NCBI GenBank assembly: GCA_003164045.1
Contig: PLRU01000012.1
Span: 1-40,556, forward strand
Source of the DNA: Candidatus Lustribacter telmatis
GTDB taxonomy: Bacteria > Vulcanimicrobiota > Vulcanimicrobiia > Vulcanimicrobiales > Vulcanimicrobiaceae
Direction: 5' to 3'
DNA length: 40,556 bases
Of the stretch, positions 19,351-27,263 are shown piece after piece. The position numbers were made by a program, and so were the translations under genes. Below the pieces are notes generated by a model. The model searched no databases. It was not told where the DNA came from and was given only the letters and a program-made list of their open reading frames with translations. Numbering within the stretch: the stretch's first letter is position 1; each line of letters begins with the position of its first letter.

Positions 19351-20847
19351 CTAGATTAGGAATACGAGATCCGGCCACAGCTGCGCGAGCGGCGGGTGCA
19401 GATCGCGGCAAAGCGCGATCGCCTTCCCGTTTTCGAATGCGCGCGCATACGGCGACTCGGTCGTTGCCAGGACGCGCATCTGCGCGCAATAGGGCCGTAG
19501 TTTCTCCGGGTTATTCTGCACGCGCAGGATGTTGCGCGGCGTTTGTCCGCGCGGGCCCCAGAGGCCGTATTGATTGTGTCCGCTCAGCGCCGGTGGTAAG
19601 CCGTATGCCGGTCCGTAGAGATCGATCGCTGCGGCTTCGCCGTAGTTGTCGACGAGGATCGACGTCGCAGCCCGATCGGCCGGCGCGATCGTGTCGTATG
19701 CAACGGCAACTTGGTGCACGAAGTCGTGCCATCCGAGCATATCCGCGAAGGTCGAGGGCAAGGCGGTACTCGCGTCGCCGCGTTCTTGCTGTTGCGGAGC
19801 GAGGTGCAGCGCGCGTTCGTAGCCGATGAGCGCTTCCGGCGGCAGTATCGGCAGGGCGAGCGGCGCGATGAGGGCCGAGAGCGCAATGAAGGCCGCGACG
19901 TAGGCGGTGCGCGCGACGCTCGAGCGGATCGCGCGCTCGGCGGTCACAGCGCCGATGGCCAGCAGCGCCGGATAGGCCGGTGCGAGGTAATAGTCTTTGC
20001 CGTCGCCGGCGATGGTTGCTGCTGCCGTTACAACGTATGCGATTGCGATGAAGCGAGCCGGGCGTAATTCCGCGATAAAGAACGGCGCGCACAGCCCGGC
20101 GATCCAGAGCGGCGCGGCGAGCGGGTTGAGAATGAGAACTTGATTGAGCATATAGGCGAGCGGCGCAACCGCGGCGTCTTTCAGACCGGCGTTGCGGATG
20201 AGCGCGACGAACGGCCAATCGTGCTGCGCTTGCCACGCAAGCGAAGGCGCTGCGATCGCGACGGCGACCGCGACGCCAAGCCAAAGTTCGCGCCGTGCTA
20301 AGAGCCGGCGTTGCGGCGTGAGTAGCAAGCCGATGGCGAGCGCGATCAGCCAGAGCGGCAACGCGTACTTCGCCTCCATCGCAACGCCGGCGATGACGCC
20401 GGCGACGAGAAGGGCGCGCCGGTCGTCGAGCACGATGGCGCGCACAAGCGCGTACGCGATGGCCGTCCACGCGAGCGGCTCGAAACTCGTCGTATTCAGC
20501 GTGGCGGTGAGACCGAGAAAGATCGGCGCGAACGCCGCTGCGATTCCGGCCAGCCAGGCCGCGCCGTTGCGGCCGCCGAGGAGGCGGACAAACGCGATGA
20601 CGAGCCACACGAGCGCCGCTGCAGCCAGCGCGCTCGGCAGACGCACGAGCCACGTTTGCGCGCCGAGCGCGTAGGCGCCGGCGGCGAGCAGCGGCACCAG
20701 CGGCGGCTGATCGGCGTAGCCGAACGCCGGGTGCTGCCCGCAAACGATGAAGTAGAGTTCGTCGCGGAAGAGATCGTAGCGATTGGCGAAAGCCATGTGG
20801 AAGGCCAATGTCACTGCGGCGAGCGCGAGTGCGATACGGTCTCTCAT
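19351..20847 (-). CDS. Glycosyltransferase family 39 (ArnT/PMT-like) membrane protein
   Basis: A 498-aa polytopic membrane protein. The N-terminal helix is followed by an extracytoplasmic loop with the family Asp-Glu pair (FRDELYFIVCGQHP) and QPPLVPLLA, then about ten more helices and a soluble C-terminal domain (from about 330). GT-C enzymes of this group use polyprenyl-phosphate sugars to glycosylate lipids or proteins on the outer face of the membrane. The acceptor is unknown. On the complement a TATAGC hexamer ends six bases before the ATG with no Shine-Dalgarno visible, so the message may be leaderless. Confidence 0.86.
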   Translation of the reverse strand: MRDRIALALAAVTLAFHMAFANRYDLFRDELYFIVCGQHPAFGYADQPPLVPLLAAGAYALGAQTWLVRLPSALAAAALVWLVIAFVRLLGGRNGAAWLAGIAAAFAPIFLGLTATLNTTSFEPLAWTAIAYALVRAIVLDDRRALLVAGVIAGVAMEAKYALPLWLIALAIGLLLTPQRRLLARRELWLGVAVAVAIAAPSLAWQAQHDWPFVALIRNAGLKDAAVAPLAYMLNQVLILNPLAAPLWIAGLCAPFFIAELRPARFIAIAYVVTAAATIAGDGKDYYLAPAYPALLAIGAVTAERAIRSSVARTAYVAAFIALSALIAPLALPILPPEALIGYERALHLAPQQQERGDASTALPSTFADMLGWHDFVHQVAVAYDTIAPADRAATSILVDNYGEAAAIDLYGPAYGLPPALSGHNQYGLWGPRGQTPRNILRVQNNPEKLRPYCAQMRVLATTESPYARAFENGKAIALCRDLHPPLAQLWPDLVFLI

Positions 20848-20912
20848 CTAAGGGCTATACGCCGGGACGGCGCGGGCGGTTTCGCTAGGGGCGGATTGGA
20901 AATAACCTCATC

Positions 20913-21332
20913 ATGGATCTCACTAAAGAATTTCCGCGTAGTCCCAATGACATGCTTGCCGGCATCGTGTCGCTGCCCCGCATGATCGACAAGACCCAGG
21001 CCGATGCCGAAGGCACCCTGGGCGAGTACGACGTCGATTGTCCGCACGACAAGCCGGTGCTGGCCTTCCTCGGGGTCGACTTCCCGGCGTTTGCCGCCAA
21101 GCTCAAAGAACTGAAATACGATACCAAGGCCGTCGAGGGGTGGGCGAAGCCGCTGGTCGACAAGCACACTCCGGCCGAGATCGCGGCCTTCAACGCTTCG
21201 CGCCGCGCATGGGCTCCGGATGACCATTCACAGGGATACTTCGATAAGCTCAGGGCCCAGGTGGCTCCGAACCGGCCCGACGTGACGACCTGGTTTAAGC
21301 TCCTCGACCTCGACGAAAAGCGCGCCGCCTAG
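20913..21332 (+). CDS. DUF5069 family protein
   Basis: A 139-aa soluble protein with the DUF5069 pattern: DLTKEFPRSPNDMLAGIVSL near the start, LPRMIDKTQAD, GTLGEYDVDCPHD, then a helical middle (FAAKLKELKYDTKAVEGW) and a closing DVTTWFKLLDLDE. The family has no assigned function. It is transcribed away from the GT39 gene with 65 bp between starts, and lies upstream of the padR promoter without an obvious terminator. I see no clear Shine-Dalgarno at ATG 20913. Confidence 0.8.
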   Translation: MDLTKEFPRSPNDMLAGIVSLPRMIDKTQADAEGTLGEYDVDCPHDKPVLAFLGVDFPAFAAKLKELKYDTKAVEGWAKPLVDKHTPAEIAAFNASRRAWAPDDHSQGYFDKLRAQVAPNRPDVTTWFKLLDLDEKRAA

Positions 21333-21362
21333 CCGGCCCATCGCCGGCGCTCTCCCGTACGG

Positions 21363-21391
21363 TTGACAATAACGATATATCGCGATATGCT
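21363..21391 (+). promoter_or_regulatory. padR promoter with overlapping palindromic operator
   Basis: TTGACA (21363-21368), a 17-bp spacer and TATGCT (21386-21391) give a near-consensus sigma-70 promoter. The perfect 12-bp palindrome ATATCGCGATAT (21377-21388) covers the end of the spacer and the start of the -10, and overlaps a second palindrome CGATATATCG (21373-21382). PadR proteins commonly bind AT-flanked dyads and repress their own genes, so autorepression is inferred. Confidence 0.75.
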
Positions 21392-21441
21392 AACAACAGA
21401 TCGCGAATGATCGTGATTGTTTCTATATGAAGGGAGAGCGC

Positions 21442-21975
21442 ATGCGGAAAGCATGGTTCTTTCACGAACGAGGCCCTCGCATGGGTCATAAATTTGGCCG
21501 CGGCATGGGCCGCGAAGGCATGATGATGGGCGGCTGGCGGGGCGGCGGGCGCGCGCGCCGAGGCGACATCAAGTTCCTGATTCTCGATGTGCTGGCAACG
21601 GGGCCGCGCCACGGCTACGACATCATCACGGAGCTCGAGAACAAGAGTAACGGGCGGTATCGTCCGAGCCCCGGCTCCGTCTACCCGACGCTCACGCTCC
21701 TCGAAGAGGGCGGGTTCATCACCGGCGATGCCTCGAACGGCAAGCGCGTCTTCACCATCACCGATGCCGGTCGCGAATTGCTCGCAACGAAGCCGGCCGA
21801 CGCTGCGTCCGAGGACCAGGACGACGGGATCGACTTGCGCAGCTCGGCGATGAAGCTGGGCGCCGCGGTCATGCAGGTAGCGCGCGGAAGCGACGTCGCC
21901 TCGCAGCAGAAAGTGCTCGAGATACTCAACGCCGCACGCCGCGAAATCTACAAGGTTCTCGCCGAAAGCGAGTGA
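21442..21975 (+). CDS. PadR-family transcriptional regulator
   Basis: A 177-aa regulator. A Gly/Met/Arg/His-rich N-terminal extension (residues 1-40) precedes the PadR winged helix (about 43-115): GDIKFLILDVLATGPRHGYDIITELE, then RPSPGSVYPTLTLLEEGGFI, then a wing GKRVFTITDAGRELL. A C-terminal helical part probably dimerises. PadR proteins repress efflux, detoxification or stress genes and respond to small ligands. ATG 21442 is chosen over 21427 because AAGGGAG lies five bases upstream. A palindrome sits over the promoter. prfB starts 12 bp after the stop, so part of its transcription may depend on this promoter. Confidence 0.9.
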   Translation: MRKAWFFHERGPRMGHKFGRGMGREGMMMGGWRGGGRARRGDIKFLILDVLATGPRHGYDIITELENKSNGRYRPSPGSVYPTLTLLEEGGFITGDASNGKRVFTITDAGRELLATKPADAASEDQDDGIDLRSSAMKLGAAVMQVARGSDVASQQKVLEILNAARREIYKVLAESE

Positions 21976-21987
21976 AGGCCTAGCGCT

Positions 21988-23104
21988 ATGTCTGACGCTC
22001 AACGTACTGCGATCGAAAAGTCCCGCGAACGCCTAACCGCGCTCAAGGTGCGGCTTTGACGACGCTGTTAAGCGCCGGACGTTAGCCGAACTCGAAGAAC
22101 GCTCGCGTAGCGACGGCTTCTGGGACGACGCGCAAGCGGCTCAAGCCACGATGAAACGCATCGCCGACGTGCGCAACGACGTCGATGCGATCGCGGCCGT
22201 CGAGCGTTTGCTCGATGAGGCATTGGAAACGCTCGACGTGCTCGGTGACGAACCGGGGGCCGAGGCGGATGTTGATGCCGCGCTTGCGCGCGCGCAGGCC
22301 GAGCTCGATGGTCTCGAGATGGCGGCGAACTTCGACCGGCCATACGACTCGCACGGCGCGATCGTTACGATCCGCGCCGGCGCGGGCGGTACCGACGCGG
22401 CCGACTGGACGCAGATGCTCGAACGCATGTACCTGAAGTGGGCGAAGAATCGCGGCTTCGAGGGCGCGGTCGTTGAGGAAGCCCCGGCCGACGAAGCCGG
22501 CCTGCGTCTAGCGACGTTTTTCGTGCGCGGGAAAAACGCGTACGGGATGCTCGAGAGCGAACGGGGCGTGCACCGCCTCGTGCGCATTTCCCCGTTCGAT
22601 CAGCAGCACCGCCGGCAAACCTCGTTCGCCGAAGTCGACGTCGTGCCCGAAATCGAGGAAGGTGACGTCGAGGACATCGAGATTCGGCCCGAAGACTTGC
22701 GCGTCGAAACGTTCAAGGCCAGCGGTGCCGGCGGTCAGTACGTCAACAAGACGGAATCGGCCGTACGCATCATCCACGTGCCGACGAATACGATCGTCGC
22801 CTCGCAGCAAGAGCGCTCGCAGATGCAAAACCGCGACGTCGCGATGAACATCCTGCGCGCCAAGCTCGTGCAGCGCGAACGTGAGGAGCGCGAAGCGAAG
22901 CTCGAAGAGCTGCGCGGCGAACGCCGGGCCAACGAGTGGGGCTCGCAGATTCGCTCGTATACGCTCAACCCGTTCCAACTGGTGAAAGACCATCGCACCG
23001 GCGTCGAGACGGGCAACACCGAGGGCGTGCTCGAGGGCGACATCGAGCCGTTCATTTGGCCCTATCTGCAGGCACGCGGACGCCTCTCGCCGAGCGTTGC
23101 GTAG
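21988..23104 (+). CDS. prfB: Peptide chain release factor 2, expressed through a programmed +1 frameshift
   Basis: The gene is read as 21988-22056, then +1 into 22058-23104, giving about 371 aa, near the usual RF2 length. The first 23 codons end in CTT followed by in-frame TGA-C (22057-22060), the classical RF2 recoding site, and the frame resumes with DDAVKRRTLAELEERS. RF2 recognises UGA and UAA: the codon-reading tripeptide SPF is in RISPFDQQHR and the catalytic GGQ in SGAGGQYVNKTESAVRI. A GAAGG lies nine bases before ATG 21988. A start at ATG 22151 alone would lose the N-terminal domain. The gene follows padR and precedes a glycosyltransferase. Confidence 0.95.
22044..22060 (+). promoter_or_regulatory. 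prfB: RF2 autoregulatory +1 frameshift site
   Basis: In-frame codons AAG GTG CGG CTT TGA C place a slippery CTT-T and a weak UGA-C stop codon at 22054-22060, with the Shine-Dalgarno-like AAGGTG (22045-22050) three bases before the CTT. When RF2 is scarce, termination at UGA is slow and the ribosome slips +1, restoring RF2 synthesis. The layout matches the well-known bacterial prfB switch; the stimulator is AAGGTG where Escherichia coli has AGGGGG. Confidence 0.93.
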
Positions 23105-23106
23105 CC

Positions 23107-24000
23107 GTGCCGCCGCGCATCGACGTGATCGTCGTCTGCTGGAACGACAAGGAGAAGATCGCAACCGCGCTCGATTCCGTGTTTGCGCTCGGCGAAGTGC
23201 AGGCCGATCCCGGCTTCGCGAACGTCGTCGTCTCCGATAACGGCTCCAGCGACGGCAGCCGCGAGTTCATCCGCGAACGCTACGGCGGCCGCGTGACGAT
23301 CGTGGAAAACAACGCAAACCTTGGATTTGCCGCCGCATGTAACCGCGCATTCGATAAAACCTCCGCGCCGATCGCATTTCTGCTCAATCCCGATGCGGAA
23401 TTGAAGGATCGCGCCCTGGCCAACATCGTCGCGTTTCTCGACGCGCACCCGCGCTGCGGCATCGCCGGCTCGCGGATCTACAACTACGACGGCTCGATCC
23501 AGCAATCGTGCGGTGAGTTCGACACCTGGACGGGCGCGTTCTTGCGGTCGAGCGCGTGGGGCGAACTGCCGCCCTTTCGACGCTTCGCCAACGGTGCCGC
23601 GCTGCGCGGCTTCAGCTACGACCGGCCGCATCGCATCGACATCGCAATCGGCGCGGCGCTCGCTATCCGGCGCGAACTTTTCGCCGAGATCGGCACGTTC
23701 GACGAGCGCTTCTTTCTCTATCACGAAGAAGTCGATTTCGCGAAACGCGCGGCGAACGCAGGCTGGGAGACGTGGTTCGTGCCGTCGAGCGAAGCCGTGC
23801 ACGAAGGCATGGGCAGCGCGAAGGGCCAGTACAGCGTCGAGTCGCGCAAGCAAGTCTCACGCCGCAAATACTGGATCAAGCATCACGGCTACAGCTGGTA
23901 TTTCACGCTCGTCGCGGCGCTGATCGGCCGCTTTGTCCTCTATCTCGTCGCGGCAGGCGGCGCACTCTTCGCGCTGCGCGCGATCATCAGGCGAAAATGA
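23107..24000 (+). CDS. Glycosyltransferase family 2, rhamnosyltransferase-like
   Basis: A 297-aa GT-A enzyme. IDVIVVCWNDKEKI opens the nucleotide-sugar fold; NGSSDGSREFI, NNANLGFAAACNRAF and LLNPDAELKD (the DxD-equivalent region) are typical of WbbL-like rhamnosyltransferases, and FDERFFLYHEEVDFAKRAANAGW is the conserved acceptor-side motif. Two hydrophobic stretches near the end (about 268-292) suggest membrane attachment. It probably transfers a sugar onto a lipid-linked cell-surface glycan. GTG 23107 follows the prfB stop by two bases; upstream in-frame codons lie in prfB. The end overlaps the YbjQ-like gene (ATGA). Confidence 0.88.
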   Translation: MPPRIDVIVVCWNDKEKIATALDSVFALGEVQADPGFANVVVSDNGSSDGSREFIRERYGGRVTIVENNANLGFAAACNRAFDKTSAPIAFLLNPDAELKDRALANIVAFLDAHPRCGIAGSRIYNYDGSIQQSCGEFDTWTGAFLRSSAWGELPPFRRFANGAALRGFSYDRPHRIDIAIGAALAIRRELFAEIGTFDERFFLYHEEVDFAKRAANAGWETWFVPSSEAVHEGMGSAKGQYSVESRKQVSRRKYWIKHHGYSWYFTLVAALIGRFVLYLVAAGGALFALRAIIRRK

Positions 24001-24335
24001 TCGCTCCGGATGCGGTGGTCACGTTCGAGCGCGTCGATGGCTTTCGCGTGGTGAAGTCGTTCGGCTATGCCTACGGACAGGCGACGCGGCCGCGCAACAT
24101 CTTGCGCGCGACCTTCCGCAGCATCGGCGCGTTCATCGGCCTCGCGCCGGTCGAGTACCTCACCGATGCCGAGCGTTCGCGCACCGATTGTCTCGCCGAA
24201 CTGGTGCGCAAGGCCGAAGCGACCGGCGCGAACGGCATCATCGGCTTGCAGTTCCAAGTGTCGGAGACGCCCGACGGCTCGACCAAAGTGCTGGCGTTCG
24301 GTGAAGCCGTGCTCCTGGAGCCGCTGCCGCGGTGA
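23997..24335 (+). CDS. YbjQ/heavy-metal-binding-domain family protein
   Basis: A 112-aa protein with the YbjQ (DUF74) pattern: a first strand VVKSFGYAYGQATRPRN, a variable region (FRSIGAFIGLAPVEYLTDAERSR), the helix LAELVRKAEATGANGIIGLQFQ and a last strand LAFGEAVLLE. Members form pentameric rings; function is poorly known. ATG 23997 overlaps the GT2 stop (ATGA) and the stop overlaps the uracil-DNA glycosylase start (GTGA), so it is translated as part of the prfB-GT2-YbjQ-UDG run. Confidence 0.78.
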   Translation: MIAPDAVVTFERVDGFRVVKSFGYAYGQATRPRNILRATFRSIGAFIGLAPVEYLTDAERSRTDCLAELVRKAEATGANGIIGLQFQVSETPDGSTKVLAFGEAVLLEPLPR

Positions 24336-24991
24336 GCCTCGCCGAACGCGCGAGCCGGGAGAAGACGCTCATTGCCGCGGCGCATGTCGTCGAACTGTGC
24401 CGCCTGTGCGCGATCGGTTCGACGCGCACGAACAGCGTCTTCGGCGAGGGCGATCCGTGCGCCAAGCTGATGTGCGTCGGCGAAGGCCCGGGCGAACAGG
24501 AAGATCGCCTCGGGCGCCCGTTTGTCGGACGTTCGGGCGATCTGCTGGAAAAGATGCTCGCGGCGATCGGCTTCGCGCGCGAAGACGTGTACATCGCCAA
24601 TACGGTCAAGTGCCGCCCCACGCTCGACACGGGCCATCGCCTTGCGAACCGCGCGCCGACGCCCGACGAAATGAAGAACTGCCGTCACTACCTCGACGAG
24701 CAGATCGCGGTGATCCGCCCGCGCGTGATCCTAGCGCTCGGCGCGCCGGCCGCGAAGACGTTCATGGGCGAACGCTTCTCGATCACGAAGCAGCGCGGCC
24801 AGTGGTTCGAAGGCCCGCTCGGCATCCCGATCACCGCGACATTCCACCCGGCATACATTCTGCGCCAAACCGGCGGCGCGATGACCGAAGTAAAACGGCT
24901 CGTCTACGCCGATCTCAAAGCGGTCCGCGAAAAAGTCGACGCGCCCGTGGCGGAACCGGCCACGTTAGAGCAGCAGTCGCTCTTCGAGTAG
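24332..24991 (+). CDS. Type-4 (Fe-S) uracil-DNA glycosylase
   Basis: A 219-aa member of the family 4 glycosylases, which remove uracil from DNA. Motif A is GEGPGEQED (about 50-58), followed by GRPFVGRSGDLLEKML. Four cysteines that normally hold a [4Fe-4S] cluster are C23, C26 (ELCRLC), C94 (VKCRPT) and C117 (NCRHYL). The late motif is HPAYILRQ. The GTG start overlaps the YbjQ-like stop. The C-terminal LEQQSLFE is like the tails by which repair proteins bind the sliding clamp (Q-x2-L-F type), an inference from sequence only. Confidence 0.93.
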   Translation: MSLAERASREKTLIAAAHVVELCRLCAIGSTRTNSVFGEGDPCAKLMCVGEGPGEQEDRLGRPFVGRSGDLLEKMLAAIGFAREDVYIANTVKCRPTLDTGHRLANRAPTPDEMKNCRHYLDEQIAVIRPRVILALGAPAAKTFMGERFSITKQRGQWFEGPLGIPITATFHPAYILRQTGGAMTEVKRLVYADLKAVREKVDAPVAEPATLEQQSLFE

Positions 24992-25042
24992 CAGAGGCCA
25001 AATGTCCGAAGGGAGCAGCGTCCTCTCTCCATAGCTCTGCGT

Positions 25043-25489
25043 ATGACACGAGAAGAATTGACCACCAAGATTCGCGCGATCAAATCCGCTAAGGGCCTTA
25101 CGTGGCGTGCCATCGCCGGGCAGATCAGCGACGGTTCTCCGCTCGTCGCGACCGCAGCGTTGCTCGGCCAAATGCGCTTGACGCACGACGAAGCTGCAAA
25201 GGCCGCCGATCTCCTTGAGTTAAGCGACGCCGAGGAAACGCTGCTCGCCGAAGTCCCGTATCGCGGCTCGCTCCCGCCGGGGCCGCCGAGCGATCCGCTG
25301 GTCTACCGCTTCTACGAACTCGTGCAAGTCTACGGCACGACATGGAAGGCGCTGATCGAAGAAGAATTCGGCGACGGCATCATGAGTGCGATCGATTTCG
25401 ACATGTCGATCGAACGCGAAAGCGACCCGAAGGGCGATCGCGTTAAGATGACCCTCAGCGGAAAGTTCTTGCCCTATAAGCGCTACTGA
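25043..25489 (+). CDS. cynS: Cyanate hydratase (cyanase)
   Basis: A 148-aa protein of usual cyanase length. The N-terminal helical domain (LTTKIRAIKSAKGLTWRAIA) resembles a lambda-repressor fold and the C-terminal domain carries the active site: R89 and E92 in YRFYELVQVYG and S115 in GIMSAIDFDMSIE, matching Arg96, Glu99 and Ser122 of the Escherichia coli enzyme. Cyanase converts cyanate and bicarbonate into ammonia and carbon dioxide. No carbonic anhydrase or cyanate transporter gene is nearby. A perfect 14-bp palindrome CTGATCGCGATCAG (25486-25499) covers the stop and the end of the convergent small gene. Confidence 0.97.
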   Translation: MTREELTTKIRAIKSAKGLTWRAIAGQISDGSPLVATAALLGQMRLTHDEAAKAADLLELSDAEETLLAEVPYRGSLPPGPPSDPLVYRFYELVQVYGTTWKALIEEEFGDGIMSAIDFDMSIERESDPKGDRVKMTLSGKFLPYKRY

Positions 25490-25495
25490 TCGCGA

Positions 25496-25705
25496 TCAGC
25501 GGCCGGCGCGTGCGCGATGCGTGTCGTCGACGCAGTCAGGAGCGTCGACCCACTGCCAGCCTGCGGCGGTCTCAACGCGAACCGCCTTGCACCCGCAAGG
25601 GTACTCGGCCTCGGCCGCGACCCCGTCCGGCCGGGCGCCTTCTTCCCACTCGGTCATGACGTAATTTGCCTCGTCGTCGGCAATGTCGGCGTCGCTCATA
25701 CTCAT
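25496..25705 (-). CDS. Small cysteine-containing hypothetical protein
   Basis: About 69 aa from ATG 25705 (ATG 25699 also possible). It is acidic at the start (MSDADIADDEANYVMTEWEEGA) with YPCGCKAV in the middle and APDCVDD near the end. The three cysteines could bind a metal, but a fourth ligand is not obvious. No family recognised. It lies about 47 bp after the small membrane-protein gene on the same strand and runs tail to tail into cynS. Codon use looks like the neighbours, which favours a real gene. Confidence 0.5.
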   Translation of the reverse strand: MSMSDADIADDEANYVMTEWEEGARPDGVAAEAEYPCGCKAVRVETAAGWQWVDAPDCVDDTHRARAGR

Positions 25706-25751
25706 GACCACGATGTTCCCGTGTCGGGGCAGTGCGAACCAGGAGCCGCCG

Positions 25752-26138
25752 TCAGCGGGTCGTGAGCAGCATTCGGTCGACGGTTACGACGATGTAGACA
25801 AACGCGACGATCGGCAAGACGATCGCGATGGGAATGCCCCAGTTTCGCCACGCATTCTGCACGGCGACGAATTGCGCATCATCCACGAAGCTGCGACGTG
25901 CCACGGCGATAGCACTGCCTTTGATGCCGCAATAAATTGCGGCCGGGAGTGCGACGATACCCAAGTACGGGATACACGCGACGATAAAGTAGAGGAGGCC
26001 GTACCAAATGCAGCCGTGGTTCGCGAGCCAAAGGGGCGTCAGGCAAAACGCGCCCCAATTCCACTGGCCGATGTAGCGCGCGCCTGGTTTGCCCGGTGGC
26101 TTCCCGGAGCGGACCGGCCGGCTCCTTGGGCTGGGCAC
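25752..26138 (-). CDS. Small membrane protein (about 128 aa)
   Basis: The C-terminal 105 residues look real: a WNWGAFCLTPLWLANHGCIWYGLLYFIVACIPYLGIVALPAAIYCGIKG segment with two helices, a loop with QNAWRNWG, and a last helix (IPIAIVLPIVAFVYIVV). WNWGAF followed by helices is common in small uncharacterised membrane proteins that often have zinc-ribbon or Pro-rich heads; here a short Pro/Arg head precedes it. The start is uncertain: GTG 26138 is the best place before the divergent rlmN gene, but no Shine-Dalgarno precedes it. The open frame extends antisense through rlmN, and that extension is not believed. Confidence 0.6.
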   Translation of the reverse strand: MPSPRSRPVRSGKPPGKPGARYIGQWNWGAFCLTPLWLANHGCIWYGLLYFIVACIPYLGIVALPAAIYCGIKGSAIAVARRSFVDDAQFVAVQNAWRNWGIPIAIVLPIVAFVYIVVTVDRMLLTTR

Positions 26139-26174
26139 TGACGAGAGTGCGCCGGCATGGTATAATGTGGCGTT
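26138..26174 (+). promoter_or_regulatory. rlmN promoter, probably giving a leaderless mRNA
   Basis: CTGACG (26138-26143), a 17-bp spacer and TATAAT (26161-26166) form a strong sigma-70 promoter, with an extended -10 TG at 26158-26159. Transcription would begin about seven bases after the -10, at about 26173-26175, which is where the rlmN ATG (26175) lies. No Shine-Dalgarno fits between them. The promoter overlaps the suggested start of the divergent membrane-protein gene. Confidence 0.75.
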
Positions 26175-27263
26175 ATGGCTGCGCGGACTGCTCAGGAAAT
26201 TTGGATCGACGATAAGGCGCGCCGTGCCGGCCATGCCGACGGGGCTGCGTTCGCGCTGGCCCATGGACTCAAGAATTACCGGCTCCAGCAGCTTTACCGG
26301 GCGGCTACCAAAGAGTTGGCGGCGGACGTCGCTGAGGTCAGCGTGCTCCCGAAAGAGCTGCGCGCGGCGTTGGCGGCAGAGACGTTTTCGTTTGATGCGG
26401 TCGAGCCGGTCGTCGTTCAGAACTCCAACGACAAGCAGACGATCAAGGGGCTTTTCCGGCTGCACGACGGCAACGAAGTCGAGGCCGTGCTCATGCAGCA
26501 CTACGGCGAGCGCAACACCGTGTGCATTTCGAGCCAGTCGGGCTGCGCGTATGCGTGCGCGTTTTGCTCGACCGGCCAGGCCGGATTCACGCGGCATCTC
26601 ACGCCGACCGAGATCTTCGATCAAGCGCGCTACTTTGCGCGGCATCTGGCGGCGCAGGGGCGCAAGATCACCAACGTCGTGTTCATGGGCATGGGCGAGC
26701 CGTTCCACAATTACGCCGCGGTGATGGACGCCGTTCGGCTGCTCAACGATGCGAACGGGTTTGGCCTCGGGCACCGGCACATCACGATTTCCACCGTCGG
26801 CGTCGTGCCGCAAATCGACCAGTTCGCCGATGAGGGCGTGCAAGTCAATCTCGCGATCTCGCTGCACGCAGCGACCGACGACGTGCGCTCGTCGATTATG
26901 CCGGTCAATCACAAGTGGCCGATCGCGCAGTTGATGGATGCCGTCGGCCGTTACATCGAGAAGACGAACCGCAAAGTGTTCTTCGAATACGTCATGCTCG
27001 ACGGCGTGAACGACCGCCCCGAAGACGCCGAAGCGCTTGCAAAGCTGATGCTCGGCTCGCTCTATCACGTCAACATCATCCCGTACAACAGCACGCCCGA
27101 TGCAAAACTCGGTGCGACCGGCGATCAGCGCATTCGCGCGTTCAGTGCGATCCTCGAAGCGAAGGGTATCGCCTGCACCGTGCGCATCCCCATGGGCCGC
27201 GACATCGCAGCCGCGTGCGGTCAACTGCGCGCCGAAACGCAACCCCGCGCCCACGCATCCTAG
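26175..27263 (+). CDS. rlmN: Dual-specificity RNA methyltransferase RlmN
   Basis: A 362-aa radical-SAM enzyme that methylates C2 of A2503 in 23S rRNA and of A37 in some tRNAs. The cluster motif is C124-x3-C128-x2-C131 (SGCAYACAFCSTG); the C-terminal cysteine that carries the methyl intermediate is C348 in RDIAAACGQL. GMGEPFHNY and ISTVGVVPQIDQ are typical. The length and both mechanistic cysteine regions are intact. A strong promoter ends only eight bases before the ATG. The gene runs tail to tail into the phosphatase gene. Confidence 0.96.
   Translation: MAARTAQEIWIDDKARRAGHADGAAFALAHGLKNYRLQQLYRAATKELAADVAEVSVLPKELRAALAAETFSFDAVEPVVVQNSNDKQTIKGLFRLHDGNEVEAVLMQHYGERNTVCISSQSGCAYACAFCSTGQAGFTRHLTPTEIFDQARYFARHLAAQGRKITNVVFMGMGEPFHNYAAVMDAVRLLNDANGFGLGHRHITISTVGVVPQIDQFADEGVQVNLAISLHAATDDVRSSIMPVNHKWPIAQLMDAVGRYIEKTNRKVFFEYVMLDGVNDRPEDAEALAKLMLGSLYHVNIIPYNSTPDAKLGATGDQRIRAFSAILEAKGIACTVRIPMGRDIAAACGQLRAETQPRAHAS

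Noticed and set aside
26139..27254. Long minus-strand frame through rlmN as an N-terminal extension of the small membrane protein
   Set aside because: It is a GC-rich antisense frame of rlmN; only the part below 26138 has protein-like hydrophobic segments.
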